Of a DNA stretch of 64,000 nt, positions 1-11,958 are shown piece after piece. The position numbers and the translations under genes were made by a program. Numbering within the stretch: the first letter of the stretch is position 1; the number at the start of each line of letters is the position of its first letter. The stretch covers positions 96,709,001 through 96,773,000 of the forward strand of contig CM027379.1 in NCBI GenBank assembly GCA_015680905.1. Reading direction: 5' to 3'. This DNA is from Coptis chinensis (taxonomy: Eukaryota > Streptophyta > Magnoliopsida > Ranunculales > Ranunculaceae). The notes under the pieces were generated by a model, which ran no database searches, was not told where the DNA came from, and saw only the letters and a program-made list of their open reading frames with translations.

Positions 1-1278
1 GTAATTTTTTTATGGTTTTATTCCAATGATATAACCCTGCTTAATTAGTCACACACATAATTGACATATTCCATCTTCTTGTACTCTTGTAGGTTGATCC
101 ATTACTTTCTTTTTCCTATTTTGGGGATCCCATTACCAGACTCCATCAAAATGGTTTTATTAGTTTCTGACAAGTGATTGTTTAATGAGCTTATCTTTTT
201 CGGACCGGCTCAAAAAAAGGAAAGGCCGAAAGGGGAAAAAGAGAAGGGGCACCAAGCCACCAATCACCATGCTAAAATTACATAATTCTGAGTGGGTTGG
301 CCAATGGCATGAGTGCATGACTTTAGGTCGATACAACCTTTCATCCACTACGTCGAGCTTTTAATACAAAATACGGAATATGCGTGTCAATTTTCTGTGT
401 ATCCGTATCCCTCTAGGGTCTAAACTCTAAAAACAACTCCTGGGTGAAAGAAGCAAGTAAACCCAAATCAATGCCCATGTCTACAAGCAAACCAAAGGTT
501 GAAAGAAGAAAGTAAACCCCACCTGAATATCCTTACTAAATATAACTGATTTTTGGAGTATGCCCCCAAAAAGAAATTCATAAATGGAAGAATATTTTTG
601 GAGATAATTTACAGATTCCCCTTCCATTCTTATAGATTCCAAATCACGATAGAATAGTATCTACCAACCTTGACATCCTACCTACCTTCATTCCATGATG
701 TAAATAAAAAAAGTTATAACTCAATTCTATATTGTCATAGCCTCATAAGGGTACTTGTTGTAAACAAAAATATCACAACTCATGGTAGTACGTGACACTA
801 ACATGACTAGTGTGTAATGTAACAAAGAACACAAACGTCCGAGTGCCCGACAGACAAGTGCAGGATTATTAAGTGTTGTTGTTTGACATTCTTAAAAAAG
901 AATCAACAATACCATCCATATTTCTCTTCTTAGATTTCTCCACCCTCCTTCTCTTTTGCCACTTATCTCTCTCTCTCTCTCTCTCTCAAATCTTTTCTTC
1001 ACAAATATGGCGTAGTTTCATCAAAGGAAAGATAAGTATTTGATTCTCCATCGTTCCTTTTTTTTTTTAAAAAAAATTCATTTCCATATATAGCCCATCA
1101 TAATTAATTGGTTTCAGTTTTTATGTCATACTCGGGGATTTAATTTAAGTTTTTAGTGATTCTTCATAAAGTAAAAAACCAAACCTTTTTTCACCACTTG
1201 TGTTGTAAGATGCTATATAAGGTTGATACTCAAAACAAATTCTTAGATCCTTAGAAGGTATTTGAGTGTTAAGTTAAA
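1..1278. other. Upstream flank of the glycosyltransferase gene
   Basis: No coding potential was recognised. The stretch is AT-rich and carries a (CT)n run at about 966-987, as is common in plant 5' leaders and core promoters. A TATA-like box lies close to the start codon and is listed separately. An upstream leader exon beginning near the CT run cannot be excluded. Confidence 0.5.
1214..1220 (+). promoter_or_regulatory. Candidate TATA box of the glycosyltransferase gene
   Basis: TATATAA lies 58 bases before the ATG at 1279. This would give a 5' leader of only about 30 bases. The spacing is plausible, but no transcript evidence is available. Confidence 0.4.
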
Positions 1279-4200
1279 ATGTCGATTGAGGAAGGGAAGG
1301 AGACGACTGCGTTTATCAGGCCAGCGGTGCAATCTAGTAGGCCTTTTCCATTGAGACTACTACAATTTTTCGTCTTGTTTTTGGTTTTGGGTATTGCGTT
1401 TTCGGTTCTTAGTATGTATTATTTTGGAGTGAAGAATGTTGTTACGAATGCGAGGATTAATTTCCAGCCGTGTTTTGAAGAGCCAATTACTTTAGAACAT
1501 TGGATTAAGCCACCTAATAAACTGATGCATAAGATGAGTGATAAGGAGTTGTTCTGGCGTGCGTCTTTTGTTCCTCGGGTGAAGAAGTATCCATTCAAAA
1601 GAGTTCCAAAAGTTGCTTTCATGTTTTTGACAAGAGGGCCTTTACCATTCGCGCCTCTTTGGGAGCGGTTTCTCAAGGGGAATGAAGGGCTTTATTCGAT
1701 CTATATTCATTCACTGCCAACTTACCATGACAATTTTTTGCAGAGTTCGGTCTTCTATAAAAAACAGATACCTAGCCAGGTATGAAATATCTTCTTCTTC
1801 TTTATGCCATTATGTTTGGTACGGGTTTTGCATTTAGATAATCAGATAGGAAATGCTGAATGTTTCCTGTTACCCTTTTCTTGGTGTGAAAGTCATTTAA
1901 TACAGTAGCATGAAATTTTATACAAGGGGCTCTCTGTTTCTCTGACTTATATTTTCATTTGCTTGTAAACTTTTGTAAGTGAAGGCATAATCATTAGGTT
2001 TTTTTAGGAAATGCATCAAGGTTGAAGCTGCAGATCTGTTAAATTAGCATCTCTTGGTTGTATTGGACTAACCTTAATTGTTTCCTTTGAATGAAAAACC
2101 TAAATAGAAAATAAAACTTCATCTTGTTTGTTGACAACAATTTATTCATGTTGTTCTATAGAAGAATCTGAACTTTGATGGAAGTGTGATACTTGCTGAA
2201 CCTTTTAAGCCACTAAGAAAACTTGAAGTAATTGTGCAACTATTATTTCATAGACACGTCGATGGCGCCATTCGAGGACATGGATACTTGGGTTGGGGCT
2301 TGGATGTTTGTTACATGTCTTTCCCATTGCCTGACCAGTGCCTTCCTTGGGTGGATTTTTTTTCCTTCCCAGAAGATTCCTGTTAATCCTTTAGGTCAAT
2401 TTTTTTTGTCTTTGTGTTAGTTTCTATGAGGGCGTTCCATGTCTCATTAGAAACTTCATTTGGGTCGACAGAGATGATTTCTTTTTTTCTTTTTTTTTTT
2501 TTTTTTTTTTTTTTTCCCGGTTAATGAGATCAGAATATGTGTACTTGTGTAATACTGAAATGGCTTAGGCTTTAAGAGTCATAAGTATCTGCTTTATGAA
2601 CTTTTGTAGAGGTTCGGTGAAGAGGGTGATGGCTACGAAGGAGGTTGGTGGCTTGGTGTTTTGGGTGCGAAAGTGTGAATTTGTGAGCATTTGCTGGAGG
2701 TTTATAGAGATATCTCTTTGTGGTTTGTTGAATTTGAGAGCTATAGTAAGCTCAAATTGGAGAGGGGCATTGGATTGTATATTTAGAGGACAAGTAGGCA
2801 ACTCTCCCATTTAGGTCTGAATCCCTATCCAGTACACCTTATTTTCTGAAAGCTGAAGATCAACATGTAGATTCTTGATTGACTTGAAGAGACTTTCATT
2901 TGAGTGAGTAGGTAATTGAAGACATGACCACAAAAAGAGAAAAAATGGGGAAGCCATGATAACCCTTTGATATTTGAGTATGGTGACAGAATAAGTGTCA
3001 AGATAGTAGAAGAGGTTTTTTCAAAGAGGTTTTGTATGATTGGGGTAATGCTTGTCCAATCTTCCGGAGAGTGTGTTATCTCGACTTCTTTTGTATTTGG
3101 CATACTCTTGTAACTTCAGGGTTTTTTTGGGTACGATCTAGTAGCATCTTGCTAAACGTAAGATCATATTACGTAACTTGTAACATTTTATTATCTGAAA
3201 TTGAACGAATGAATTGATTTTTTCCGATAAAAAAGAAGGTAGAATTGTGAACCTCTTTCTTCCCTGAGATTATGCATAGAAGTGAGTGTAGTTTTTATGC
3301 TGAGTAGAAGTGCGTTCTTTGTCACATCTTCTACCTTTACATATCTTTATTTGTGAATCCTGTCTTCTTTCTTGAATGCTTATTGCACCTTTTCAGGATA
3401 AAAATTTGCAGTTCAAAACTTCCCTTCAGATCATCCTTTTTTGTTTGTTGAGTTTGTTTAAGTCGTAGTCTTAATTATTATAATATCAAAAGACGGGTCG
3501 TGGTAAAAAAATTGTTTAGAAAATATTAGTCCTCATTGTTTTGATTTTTGAATTACGGGCATGGATAAGCATTTCTTTTATTCATGCTTGACTATGATTT
3601 TTTTTTTTTTTTTTTGTTCATGGTATCAGATACTGATATCTGGTACCTTTGAGGATCCTAAAGCATCATCTCAGTTTCTGTAAGCTAATCACCATAGAAC
3701 TGATTTATGTTGATTTTTCTAGTTCGTTTTTTAACTAGACTGTCAAGTCCTGTCACTGTCCTTAGTTGACCCATTAATGGTAGTTCAATTGTTGTTTGAA
3801 CTTTATTTTCTGCTGGTTATGCGTGACACTCTTAAACATGTATCGAGTGGTTCACATGTCGTAAAGTATTTTGTTTATGGTGCCACAAATGCCAGAAAGA
3901 CTTTACTGGTTTCTTGAAGATACTCTTAGAATCACACTGGATCTCAGATTAATTTTGATCCTTTAGAAGCTGCTCAGTTAGACAACAGTTGGAGACGTTT
4001 TAGCAAGTTCCCTAGCACTTTTCGGGGCATGTGGGAGAAGTTGCAGGTGAACCAACCCCATTCAATGTTGACTTTGCAGGTGCCGACTAGCAAAGTCGGT
4101 AAAACCTTTGGGTGATGATACCAGAGGTCTGGGGGTCGAACCCCGCCAGCATCAAAGAGTTACTGATCTCATTTAAAACAGGCTTGCCAATCAAAAAAAA

Positions 4201-6758
4201 AACTTTGCTTGTTTCTTGAAGATACTCTTAGAATCACACTGGATCTCAGATTTGTTTTGATCCTTGAGAAGCTGCTCAGTTAAACCATAGTTGGGGACGT
4301 TTTATTAAGTTCCCTAGCACTTTTTGGGGCATGTGGGAGAAGTTGCAGGTGAACCAACCCCATTCAATGTTGGCGTATATTGATGTTAGAAAGTAGTCCT
4401 GGATTGTTTTTATTCGGCTATGTTGTTGCTAGTCATCCTTGTCAGCCATCCACATGCTTTCAAATACAATCTTTAGACGCCACTTCCTCCAGGATATAAA
4501 GTCATTATTTCTTCTACCAGGAGATTGGTTCTTTCTAGAGCTCGTTCTGGTTTTGGTTGGCGGTAGAGGTCGTAAGTAGTAGATTTCAAAACAATGGTCA
4601 GGGTGTGGTAAAACCTTTAGAGCCTTTTAGCACATACAGAAGTTACTAATATGATCAATGAAGTAAATGTGCACATGCTGTCACTGTTCCACAGCCAAAA
4701 AATCACTTTTAGTCTGGTACACAGTCTTGATCGTCTATTTAGGGTATTATGCCCACTATATCTACATTCTTGACAAGTATTATTTTTTACTTGCACAAAA
4801 GTTTGGTATTGTCTCATTCCACTTTTAGTTCGACTTTGCATAATTGGGATATATGTGATGCTCAACAGTCTGAGGTTTAGGTAAGGCAGTTCATTGCAAA
4901 AATTGAACCGACACACTAGAGATGGGGAGCACAAATGGAGGGTTGAGATAAGGCTAGACTGTGGTTATTTGGGATGGATGAATTAGCTCGAAAAGAGGGC
5001 TTTAAAAGAGTTTTTTTTAGGTCACTGGTGCCACCATTGATACTACCTGCCTACATATCCAGTCAGATCAGGCAGATGAAGCTTTTACATGCGATCTTTA
5101 TTAGGTTTATCCATTTCATCGTCCATGGTCTATTTAATTTTGACTGAGCAGATTGCCTGCTTGTATGGTATATGAAGAGAGACAGAAGACATTGAGAGAC
5201 CAAAACTACAGAAACTAGAAAAAAGACACTGCAAAGGAACAATGATTGCAGTTGGAAGCTGAGTGTATGAATGAGTATAGATTGAAGAATTAGAATAACA
5301 TCAACTGGTAAAAGTGGAAAGTTGTTGTTTTTTAAGCTTTAACACTTGAAATTTTCTTTTAGTGAGAGTTCCAACCTGTTTCCTAGAGAAGCAACATTTG
5401 GACACAAAATAACCACTAGGTATGACTCATGATATAAGTTTACAATTATCATGTGGTTTTGGTACAACCAGCACTGACATGCACAAACACAGACACAAGA
5501 AAAGGGAAAATAACTGTAGGGAGCGGCCTACATGACAATTATCCAAGTCATGGACAATAGATGCAAAAAAACTCAAGTACGATCATTCAACTTTCAAGTA
5601 AAGGAGTGGAAAAAATGGAATAATATCCTCAAAAGAACCCTGGAGGAAGAAGGGGGACATTAGGGTAATATATTGAAATGATGCTTTGACCCTCTATGTT
5701 TTTGATCTTTTTATTGATATGCTAGTACATGACTGGCTGACATTGATTCGAAATAGAGTGTGCACATGTAGTTGATAACTCATTTGGTAACCCTAGTTTA
5801 GTAGACATATGAGCCAAGAGCTCAAGTAGCACAAAACTTTTTGCAAGGCATACTGTGCATTATAAGTGTATTATCTAATCCACAGTATCTTTTTGGCGTA
5901 GTATATGATGCGCAGGTGATTGTTGTATAATTTATCATGGGTAAGATAGTAAAGCAAAGTTACACATGCAGTAGAGATCTATTAGTGGACTGATATACTA
6001 CATATGCTAGTGTTGATCTGCCAAATAGAGAGTCCGGTTAGAGCACTCCAGTTACCACTACATAAAACCATGACATGATAAGTCATTAGTTATCTTACAT
6101 CCCAGTAACAATTTGTGTGCAGGTGACTGAGTGGGGGAAGATGAGTCTTTGTGATGCCGAGAGACGACTCCTTGCAAATGCATTGCTCGATATTTCAAAT
6201 GAACGGTTTGTACTTGTATCGGAGTCCTGCATACCTCTATACAACTTCAGCATTATATACCAGTACTTAATGCGATCCATGTATAGTTTTATTGGTGCTT
6301 TTGATGATCCTGGGCCCTACGGTAGGGGACGCTATAATGAGAAAATGGCTCCTGAGGTCAACATTACTCAGTGGCGGAAAGCCTCCCAATGGTTTGAAGT
6401 TAACCGTAAGGTTGCTGTCAATATAGTGGAGGATACTAAATTCTATCCGAAGTTCGAAGAGTTCTGTAGACCAGCTTGTTACGTGGACGAACACTATTTC
6501 CCAACCATGCTGACCATTCAAGCAGGACATCTGTTAGCAAATAGGACAATCACTTGGGTGGACTGGTCAAGGGGAGGCGCTCATCCGGCTACATTCGGGA
6601 AAACTGATATCACCGAGGCGTTCGTGAAAAGAATGCTTGAAGGTCATAACTGTCTTTACAATAACCAACCAACTCCTGTTTGTTTCCTTTTTGCAAGGAA
6701 GTTTGCTCCAAGCGCTTTGGGTCCACTATTGGAGTTTGCAGACAATTTTGGATATTGA
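1279..6758 (+). CDS. GT14 family glycosyltransferase (BC10-like, core-2/I-branching enzyme domain)
   Basis: Two exons, 1279-1779 and 6123-6758, join in phase 0 across a 4343-base intron (donor CAG|gtatga, acceptor gtgcag|GTG) and give 378 residues, a usual length for plant BC10-like proteins. Visible features are a short cytosolic N-terminus, one membrane segment at about 27-49 (type II topology), then the Branch/DUF266 domain from about residue 112 (VAFMFLTRG). The junction reads IPSQ|VTEWGK. Family motifs follow: DAERRLLANALLD at about 178-190, LVSESCIPL at about 198, FCRPACYVDEHYFPT at about 281-295, and WSRGGAHPATF. The family is Golgi-located and related to animal beta-1,6-GlcNAc transferases; rice BC10 affects cellulose and arabinogalactan proteins. 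The substrate of this member is unknown. The reading frame is intact and likely functional; the intron is unusually long and repeat-laden. Confidence 0.93.
3900..4372 (+). repeat. 171-bp tandem duplication inside the glycosyltransferase intron
   Basis: Copies at 3900-4070 and 4202-4372 are closely similar from the start (GTTTCTTGAAGATACTC) to the end (CCCCATTCAATGTTG). They are separated only by the SINE at 4078-4201 and its TSD. Both copies are exactly 171 bases as I align them. The unit itself was not recognised. Confidence 0.85.
4078..4201 (+). mobile_element. tRNA-derived SINE with A and B boxes, oligo-A tail and TSD
   Basis: A short element of about 124 bases. An A-box-like segment lies at about 4087-4099 (CTAGCAAAGTCGG) and a B-box-like segment at 4134-4144 (GGTCGAACCCC), spaced as in a tRNA-type RNA polymerase III promoter, and the element ends in an A run at about 4192-4202. 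A direct repeat ACTTTGC flanks it (4071-4077 and 4202-4208), as expected for target-primed insertion. It is in the same orientation as the host gene. It cannot be a working tRNA because no cloverleaf can be formed. Confidence 0.8.
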
Positions 6759-7855
6759 TAATTGTGAGCACCGGTAATACAACTCTGAGGAGAAGTGAAA
6801 AGTGAAAGGTCCTGAGGTTGCATTATCTTGCAACTCATTGCTAGTTCAGCGAGGCATTCCGGGGTAAACACTTTGAAGTATCTCTTACGAGGCAATGATG
6901 TTTGGCGATCTGCTTAGTATTTTTAGCATGAGTTGAGGAAGAGATGGATTTTGAACCCCACTCTTATTAATGAGTTGCAGTGTTAGAATCTAGATCAGAT
7001 ACTCATTTTTCAGATGTACAAAAACTAGCAGGCACTTGTTATTGTATCCCATCGTAATCATCATTTTTATCGAAATGCCATTCTTCTAATAATTAATATA
7101 TATAGTTCATTTTCTTCTCCTTTCTGAGCTCATGTTGAGCTTCTGAATATGTAATTCCGGATTTCATTGAGTCCTTCAACTGTTGTTTGACATCCATTTA
7201 GGAGTAGATTTATTACAACAACTGCGTGTGCTTTTTTTGTACTGTTGTTTTAGTGAAAAGTTCTTCAGAGAGCTTTTTTTCCTGCGATATGTTTAAAGCA
7301 TATACTGAGGGGATGAAATAATGTTATATGTTAACTCGAGAAAGGCTAGCAGGAGTAGCTTGATAGTATATAGGAGGCACCAGACCTTTGCATGTGTTCA
7401 AGTTGAAAAGAAGTTCACGGCGAATCTAACCAATATCCCTCGCAAGCAAAAAAAGTTATTTCCCACAATCCTCTATTTTCACTAATTATCTCGATTCTAT
7501 TGCCGAGCCATGGTAAAATTTGAGTGTCTTTATGTGGTGTGCGCTTCCAGTTTAGCTTATTTTCTGCCGCACTATTATAACTAGTTGATAATTTGATTAG
7601 AAGTTTATTAGAACTGATTTAGTTTGGCTTTGTCAACCAAATTATTAAAATAAATCAAATATTGTATTGAGGTTGGCACTTGGGGAGTTATTCCATTACT
7701 TAAAGAATATAAACTTAGACTCCTATCTCTGTTATTACACTTTCTAATTCGGAAACCAATCCGTATTAGACATAAATAAATCTTTCGTGCAAGTCTGACC
7801 ACGTTTTCTTCTTCTTCGTTGTTAGTAGATATTTATATCCACAGTACAGAGATAG
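6759..7855. other. 3' UTR of the glycosyltransferase gene and intergenic DNA
   Basis: The first 300-500 bases are probably the 3' UTR; AT-rich candidates for poly-A signals lie around 7085-7110. The rest is AT-rich and without recognisable genes. The last bases before 7856 would be the leader of the F-box pseudogene. Confidence 0.5.
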
Positions 7856-7860
7856 ATATG

Positions 7861-8424
7861 TGTAAAGGTGTCTATTAGTCTGGGCTTTACATATGTGGTT
7901 AAGGTGGAGGAGAAGGAGTTAGTAGATTGGAAAGACCGAGTTTGTTTGGAGCGAATTGTTTACGTATCTAGCTCTCATTTTGGGGGGGGGAGTAGAAACA
8001 GGTCTGGCGTAGTTCATGCAGGTGGTATTTATAGTTGTTGAATATGAAGATCCACACAACACGTGTACTGACAAGCATAGATGTATGGTTGAGATTGAGA
8101 AAGAGTGTATGGATGGTCTTGCTAGGAATATTGTAATAATGGGGAGCGGTTGTAGTGGTTCGTATTTTGCGATAATAGATTGTGTAAGTATAGCTTTGGT
8201 GATGATTGCATCTAGATGGTGGATGATGTTATTAGATGGAACGTTCTGCGTGAGGATGTGCGAGTTGAGCTACTTTGGAACGATCTCGTAGATCGGGTGT
8301 GCGAGCTGATGATGTGAGTCGCTCTGAAGCCAGCTCGGAGGACGAGGACATGAGGTCGGTATGGTATTTTTGTTATGCTGGACACGTGCCTAATATTCCT
8401 AAATGAGAATATCACTCCTTCACA
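7861..8424 (-). repeat. 3' LTR of the gag-only retrotransposon
   Basis: 564 bases, TG...CA, collinear with 11218-11756 and with 43047-43586. The two LTRs of this element differ at many positions and by small indels, including about 25 extra bases near 8045-8070, so the insertion is not recent. Confidence 0.85.
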
Positions 8425-9081
8425 CAGCCCCCTCTCAGTAGGTCGTTTTGTACATTGAAGCGATCTACTGAGAGAAAACGGTGGCGCGTGTTGAGCATAA
8501 GTGAGGAGGCGAACAGACGTGAACGGAAATACCAACCGTGCTACTGAGGTCAGTGTGTGTTGTATGACAAACTGATGGGAGACGGCAGTTGCCAGTTGGC
8601 ATGTGGGAGAATCTGAGCAGTTGTGAAGAGAAAAAATCACCGCCTCTTTTTCCGGGATTTTGAAAAACAGCGTTGTAGGGGGCGTGTCGTCTAAAGTATA
8701 GGGTGCAATCATGACATGCGTTGGGAATTGAAAGGTCAGTTGTATAAAACCAAATTTAGAGATCTGAAAAGTCATTTTTTGTTTCTCCTCCAGCAAAAAC
8801 GCAAGGCTAAGGTTTCTCAAGTTAGTTCTTCTACCATTGTTGCTCGTCATTTTTTTTCTTCTGCCCTTGCTTTTTTTATTCAGTTGGTAGGTCGGTTGTA
8901 GTTTTTCGTGTTTAGGATTGGTAACCACTGAGAAAAAAAATAGATGTTTGATTCTGATGATTCTCGATCTGAGGAGATTCGAGAAGTCTCGTTGAGTTGG
9001 AGGAAGAGAGAGAGAAGTCAGTGGGGTTTGGGGGTGAGGATGAGGAGGAGGATGTATAATTTGACTCTGTGGCTGCTGTAG

Positions 9082-11145
9082 TTAGCACATCTGGTCGCGA
9101 TGAGGGGTCGTCTTCTTAGAAGGTGGGGCGTCATCAGAGATCGTTGCCACTTGTTCTTCAGTGAGGCCTTCACATTTCAGGCCTTTTTGTAGCTTGATAT
9201 ATTTGTCGACTCGGGCGTACAGCTCTGCTAAAGTTGGACGTTCTTTCTCAAGATGACCGACAGTAGCGGTTGCGAACACGGTAGGTGTTGGTGAACGCCA
9301 ATGTGGCAAACGACTCTTTGAGGCCGCTCTCCATACCATAGTACAAAATATTAGGATATGGCTATATGTCGACCCATGATTTACGGATATATATCGTAGA
9401 TATATCTCTCTATGTGGGGATATTTTACATTGGGACACTTGCAAATATCGTGGATATATCGACAAATATCCACAAAAATAAACAAACTGTGTGTGGGTAT
9501 TTTTTACTGTAAATATCATGGATATATTACGATATATCGATAAATATCTACAAATATCAATAAAATATCAATAGTAAGACGGCTAAATTGCTAATGAAGC
9601 ACCAATTCCATAATTTATTTCCTCTTACAAGTTAAAATCATACCCATGAAACACTATAATTCTTAATTAGTTGTAATTTATCACTATTTTCTTGATAGAA
9701 AAGAAATAAAAAAATCATCACCATAAAATCACCTCACCAATTTTTTTTCCGTCTCTAAAAAGTACTAGTCAATTTATTTTTCTTTAAATTGTACTCGCTA
9801 TTGTTGAGCCTCATATTTACGTGAATAAAAGAAAGAGTCCCAAAAAAAAAAAAAACCTCAAAGTGTAGACACTAGCCATAATTAACGTTTGACTTTTTCC
9901 AACCAATCAAATTAGTTTGCTTTGTTTGAGCTTTTATTAAATGTAGATATTTTTGTATTTAACTTTTAATTTGAGCAAAAGAGAGATAGAAAAAAAAAAT
10001 ATAAGATATATAAATTTGATAATCTAATTCTAATACTATATACTATATTACAAATTGAATTAAAGATATAAGATATTTTTCCATAAGGAGTGTGTGTTCC
10101 CATAAAAAAAAAACGTAAGGAGACTTCATCACACAGTACTTGTAGTAAATTGAGGTGTTTGTTGGCAGCTTTTTAAGGGTAAAAAAAAAGTGTCAAAAGT
10201 GGGCATAATTACGATTTTGCTATGCCAAAAATAAGACAAAGTTACTTGGTTTTATTGTAAATTTGGCTAGTTTTAGGGGCATCCATAATTTTGTTGACTA
10301 ACAATACATTGAATATATCGTAGATATTTTCATTTTATTGCATTTTTATGAATTTATCGCGATATTTGGGGATATATGGACGATAGTTGCACATTTTATA
10401 CTTGAATGTATCCAACCCATTTAACCAAAAAAAAAAAGAATGTATCCAACCCATATCTTAGATATATTCATATCTTTTTCTAAAAACTAGATAGATATCA
10501 AAAAATATCGCAATATCAATTTTGAACCGTCCTAAGAAGGAGTAGATGTCTTCATCTTTACCCAGGGTTAGCTGGAAAAGTGAATCTAGGTTAGTTTTTT
10601 TACGCCTGTTGTAGACGTACTGGCTAGCGAATAGATCAGAGATTCTCGAAGTTCTTTATCGAGTCTGGCTCGAGTGACAAGAACCAATCGAGAGCGCCAT
10701 TTTTAAGGCTTGCAGGAAACAAACGACAGTGGAGATAGTTGACCCCCTGGGCACTATAGAGTGCGAGGCTCTGAATGTAGCGAGCCACGTGTTGCCCGGA
10801 ACATGTGCTGTCATCATACATTGCAAAGCGTGGTTGGATGAAATCTGGAGGGGAGGGTTTACTAAGTACCTCAGCAGTGAAGGGGGAAGCACGATATGTC
10901 TTCAGCATCTTTTGCACGATCTGGGTGGCGTCATTCTTGACTGCACTCTGATCGATTTGTTACAACAGCTCGTTAATCTGCCGATTAACTTCGTTGATGC
11001 CGGCCTCGGCTATGGAACCATTTGAGTTTTGTGTTTGCACTTGTGCGCGCAATGCAATATTTTCCTGCTTGAGCAGGGTGATGTGCTCGTTCATTGTGTC
11101 AAGTTGGTTTGCTAAGCTCTGGATTTGAGCTTCGAGGCTTGCCAT
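9082..11145 (-). pseudogene. Retrotransposon gag pseudogene, interrupted
   Basis: The start is at 11145 (MASLEAQIQSLANQLDT), a leucine-heptad-like stretch that could form a coiled coil. It is followed after a frame change by a retrotransposon gag domain at 10917-10530 (PRFAMYD-like core, ALYSAQGVNYLHCRLFP, LKNGALDWFLSL, LFASQYVYN). It resumes beyond the insertion at about 9345 with YYGMESGLKESF, then a frameshift and ERPTLAELYARVDKYIKLQ to 9082. Gag would form the virus-like particle of the element. Frameshifts and the large insertion make it non-functional. Confidence 0.82.
9350..10527. mobile_element. AT-rich insertion with ATATATCG motifs, class unknown
   Basis: This stretch separates the two halves of gag. 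Its outer parts are rich in variants of GATATATCG on both strands, while the middle is plain AT-rich DNA. The two ends (…CAAAATATT… and …CAATTTTGAACC…) look weakly inverted, but no clear TSD could be set, so the limits are approximate. A related, shorter element lies at about 57190-57514, and the right part recurs at 42042-42355 as part of a duplication. Confidence 0.5.
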
Positions 11146-11217
11146 GCTTCGTGGGCTTGAGAGTTTTTTCTTGTGTAAAGTGGTTTCTCAAGAAATCGAA
11201 ACCATAGACGGTGCCAA

Positions 11218-11756
11218 TGTAAAGGTGTGAATTAGTCTGGGCTTTACAAATGTGGTTAAGGTGGAGGAGAAGGGGGTAGTAGATTGGAAAGAACGAGTTC
11301 GTTCGGAGCGAACTGCCTACGTATCTAGCTCTCACTTCTGGGGGGAGAGTGGAATCAGGTCTGGCGTAGTTCATGCAGGTGGTATTTATAGTTATTGAAC
11401 ATGACAAGCATAGATGTATGGTTGAGATTGAGAAAAGTGTATGGATGGTCTTGGTAGGAATACTATAATGATGGGGAGTGGTTGCAGTGGTTCGTATTTT
11501 GCAGTAATGGATTGTGTAAGTATGGCTTTGGTGATGATTGCATCTAGATGATGGATGATGTCATTAGATGGAACGTTCTGCGTGAGGATGTGCGAGTTGA
11601 GCTACTTTGGAGCGATTTCGTAGATCGGGTGTGCGAGCTAATGATGTGAGTCGCTCTGAAGCCAGCTCGAAAGACGAGGACATGAGGTCGGTATGGTATT
11701 TCTGTTATGTTGGACACGTGCCTGATATTCTTAAATGAGAATATCACTCCCTCACA
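11218..11756 (-). repeat. 5' LTR of the gag-only retrotransposon
   Basis: 539 bases, TG...CA. It abuts the second ATATG, so the F-box reading frame begins three bases after the LTR ends. Any antisense or bidirectional promoter in this LTR would lie directly upstream of the surviving F-box start codon. Confidence 0.85.
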
Positions 11757-11958
11757 ATATGGTTGCTACTCTTGCGAAAAAATTAAGGGGAGTGCATGAT
11801 GATGAAAATAGTGGTTACATACCTGAAGAAGTTTTGTTGAAGATACTTTCGCCTCTTGGTTCCAAAACCTCAAGTTTGTATGTAGACTCTGGTGCAAATT
11901 TTGTTGGAATCTCTATTGTATTTCAATATACTAGTGTGTGTGCAAAGTGGAGGAGAAT

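Larger units (their letters stand above)
7861..11756 (-). mobile_element. Gag-only LTR retrotransposon (Ty3-type, TR-GAG-like), antisense to the F-box gene
   Basis: LTRs start TG and end CA; 7861-8424 is the 3' LTR and 11218-11756 the 5' LTR, since the element reads on the minus strand. The five-base TSD ATATG is exact (7856-7860 and 11757-11761). Next to the 5' LTR is a primer-binding-site-like TTGGCACCGTCTATGG (about 11202-11217), and next to the 3' LTR a polypurine tract GAGAGGGGGCTG (complement of about 8425-8436). The only coding sequence seen is gag; no protease, reverse transcriptase or integrase. It would therefore be non-autonomous, like the TR-GAG elements known in plants. An AT-rich insertion of about 1.2 kb lies within gag. 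Confidence 0.88.

Noticed and set aside
2186..3217. Open frames within the glycosyltransferase intron, and a LINE-like tail near 3230 (TTTTTTCCGATAAAAAAGA)
   Set aside because: No reverse transcriptase or other domain recognisable, and a single A-rich end without TSD is not enough to call a LINE.
4085..4190. tRNA gene suggested by A and B boxes
   Set aside because: No acceptor stem or cloverleaf; followed by an A tail and flanked by a TSD, so a SINE.
8212..8928. Long open frame (238 codons) on the minus strand
   Set aside because: It runs across the LTR, the polypurine tract and the internal region; no domain; a chance frame.
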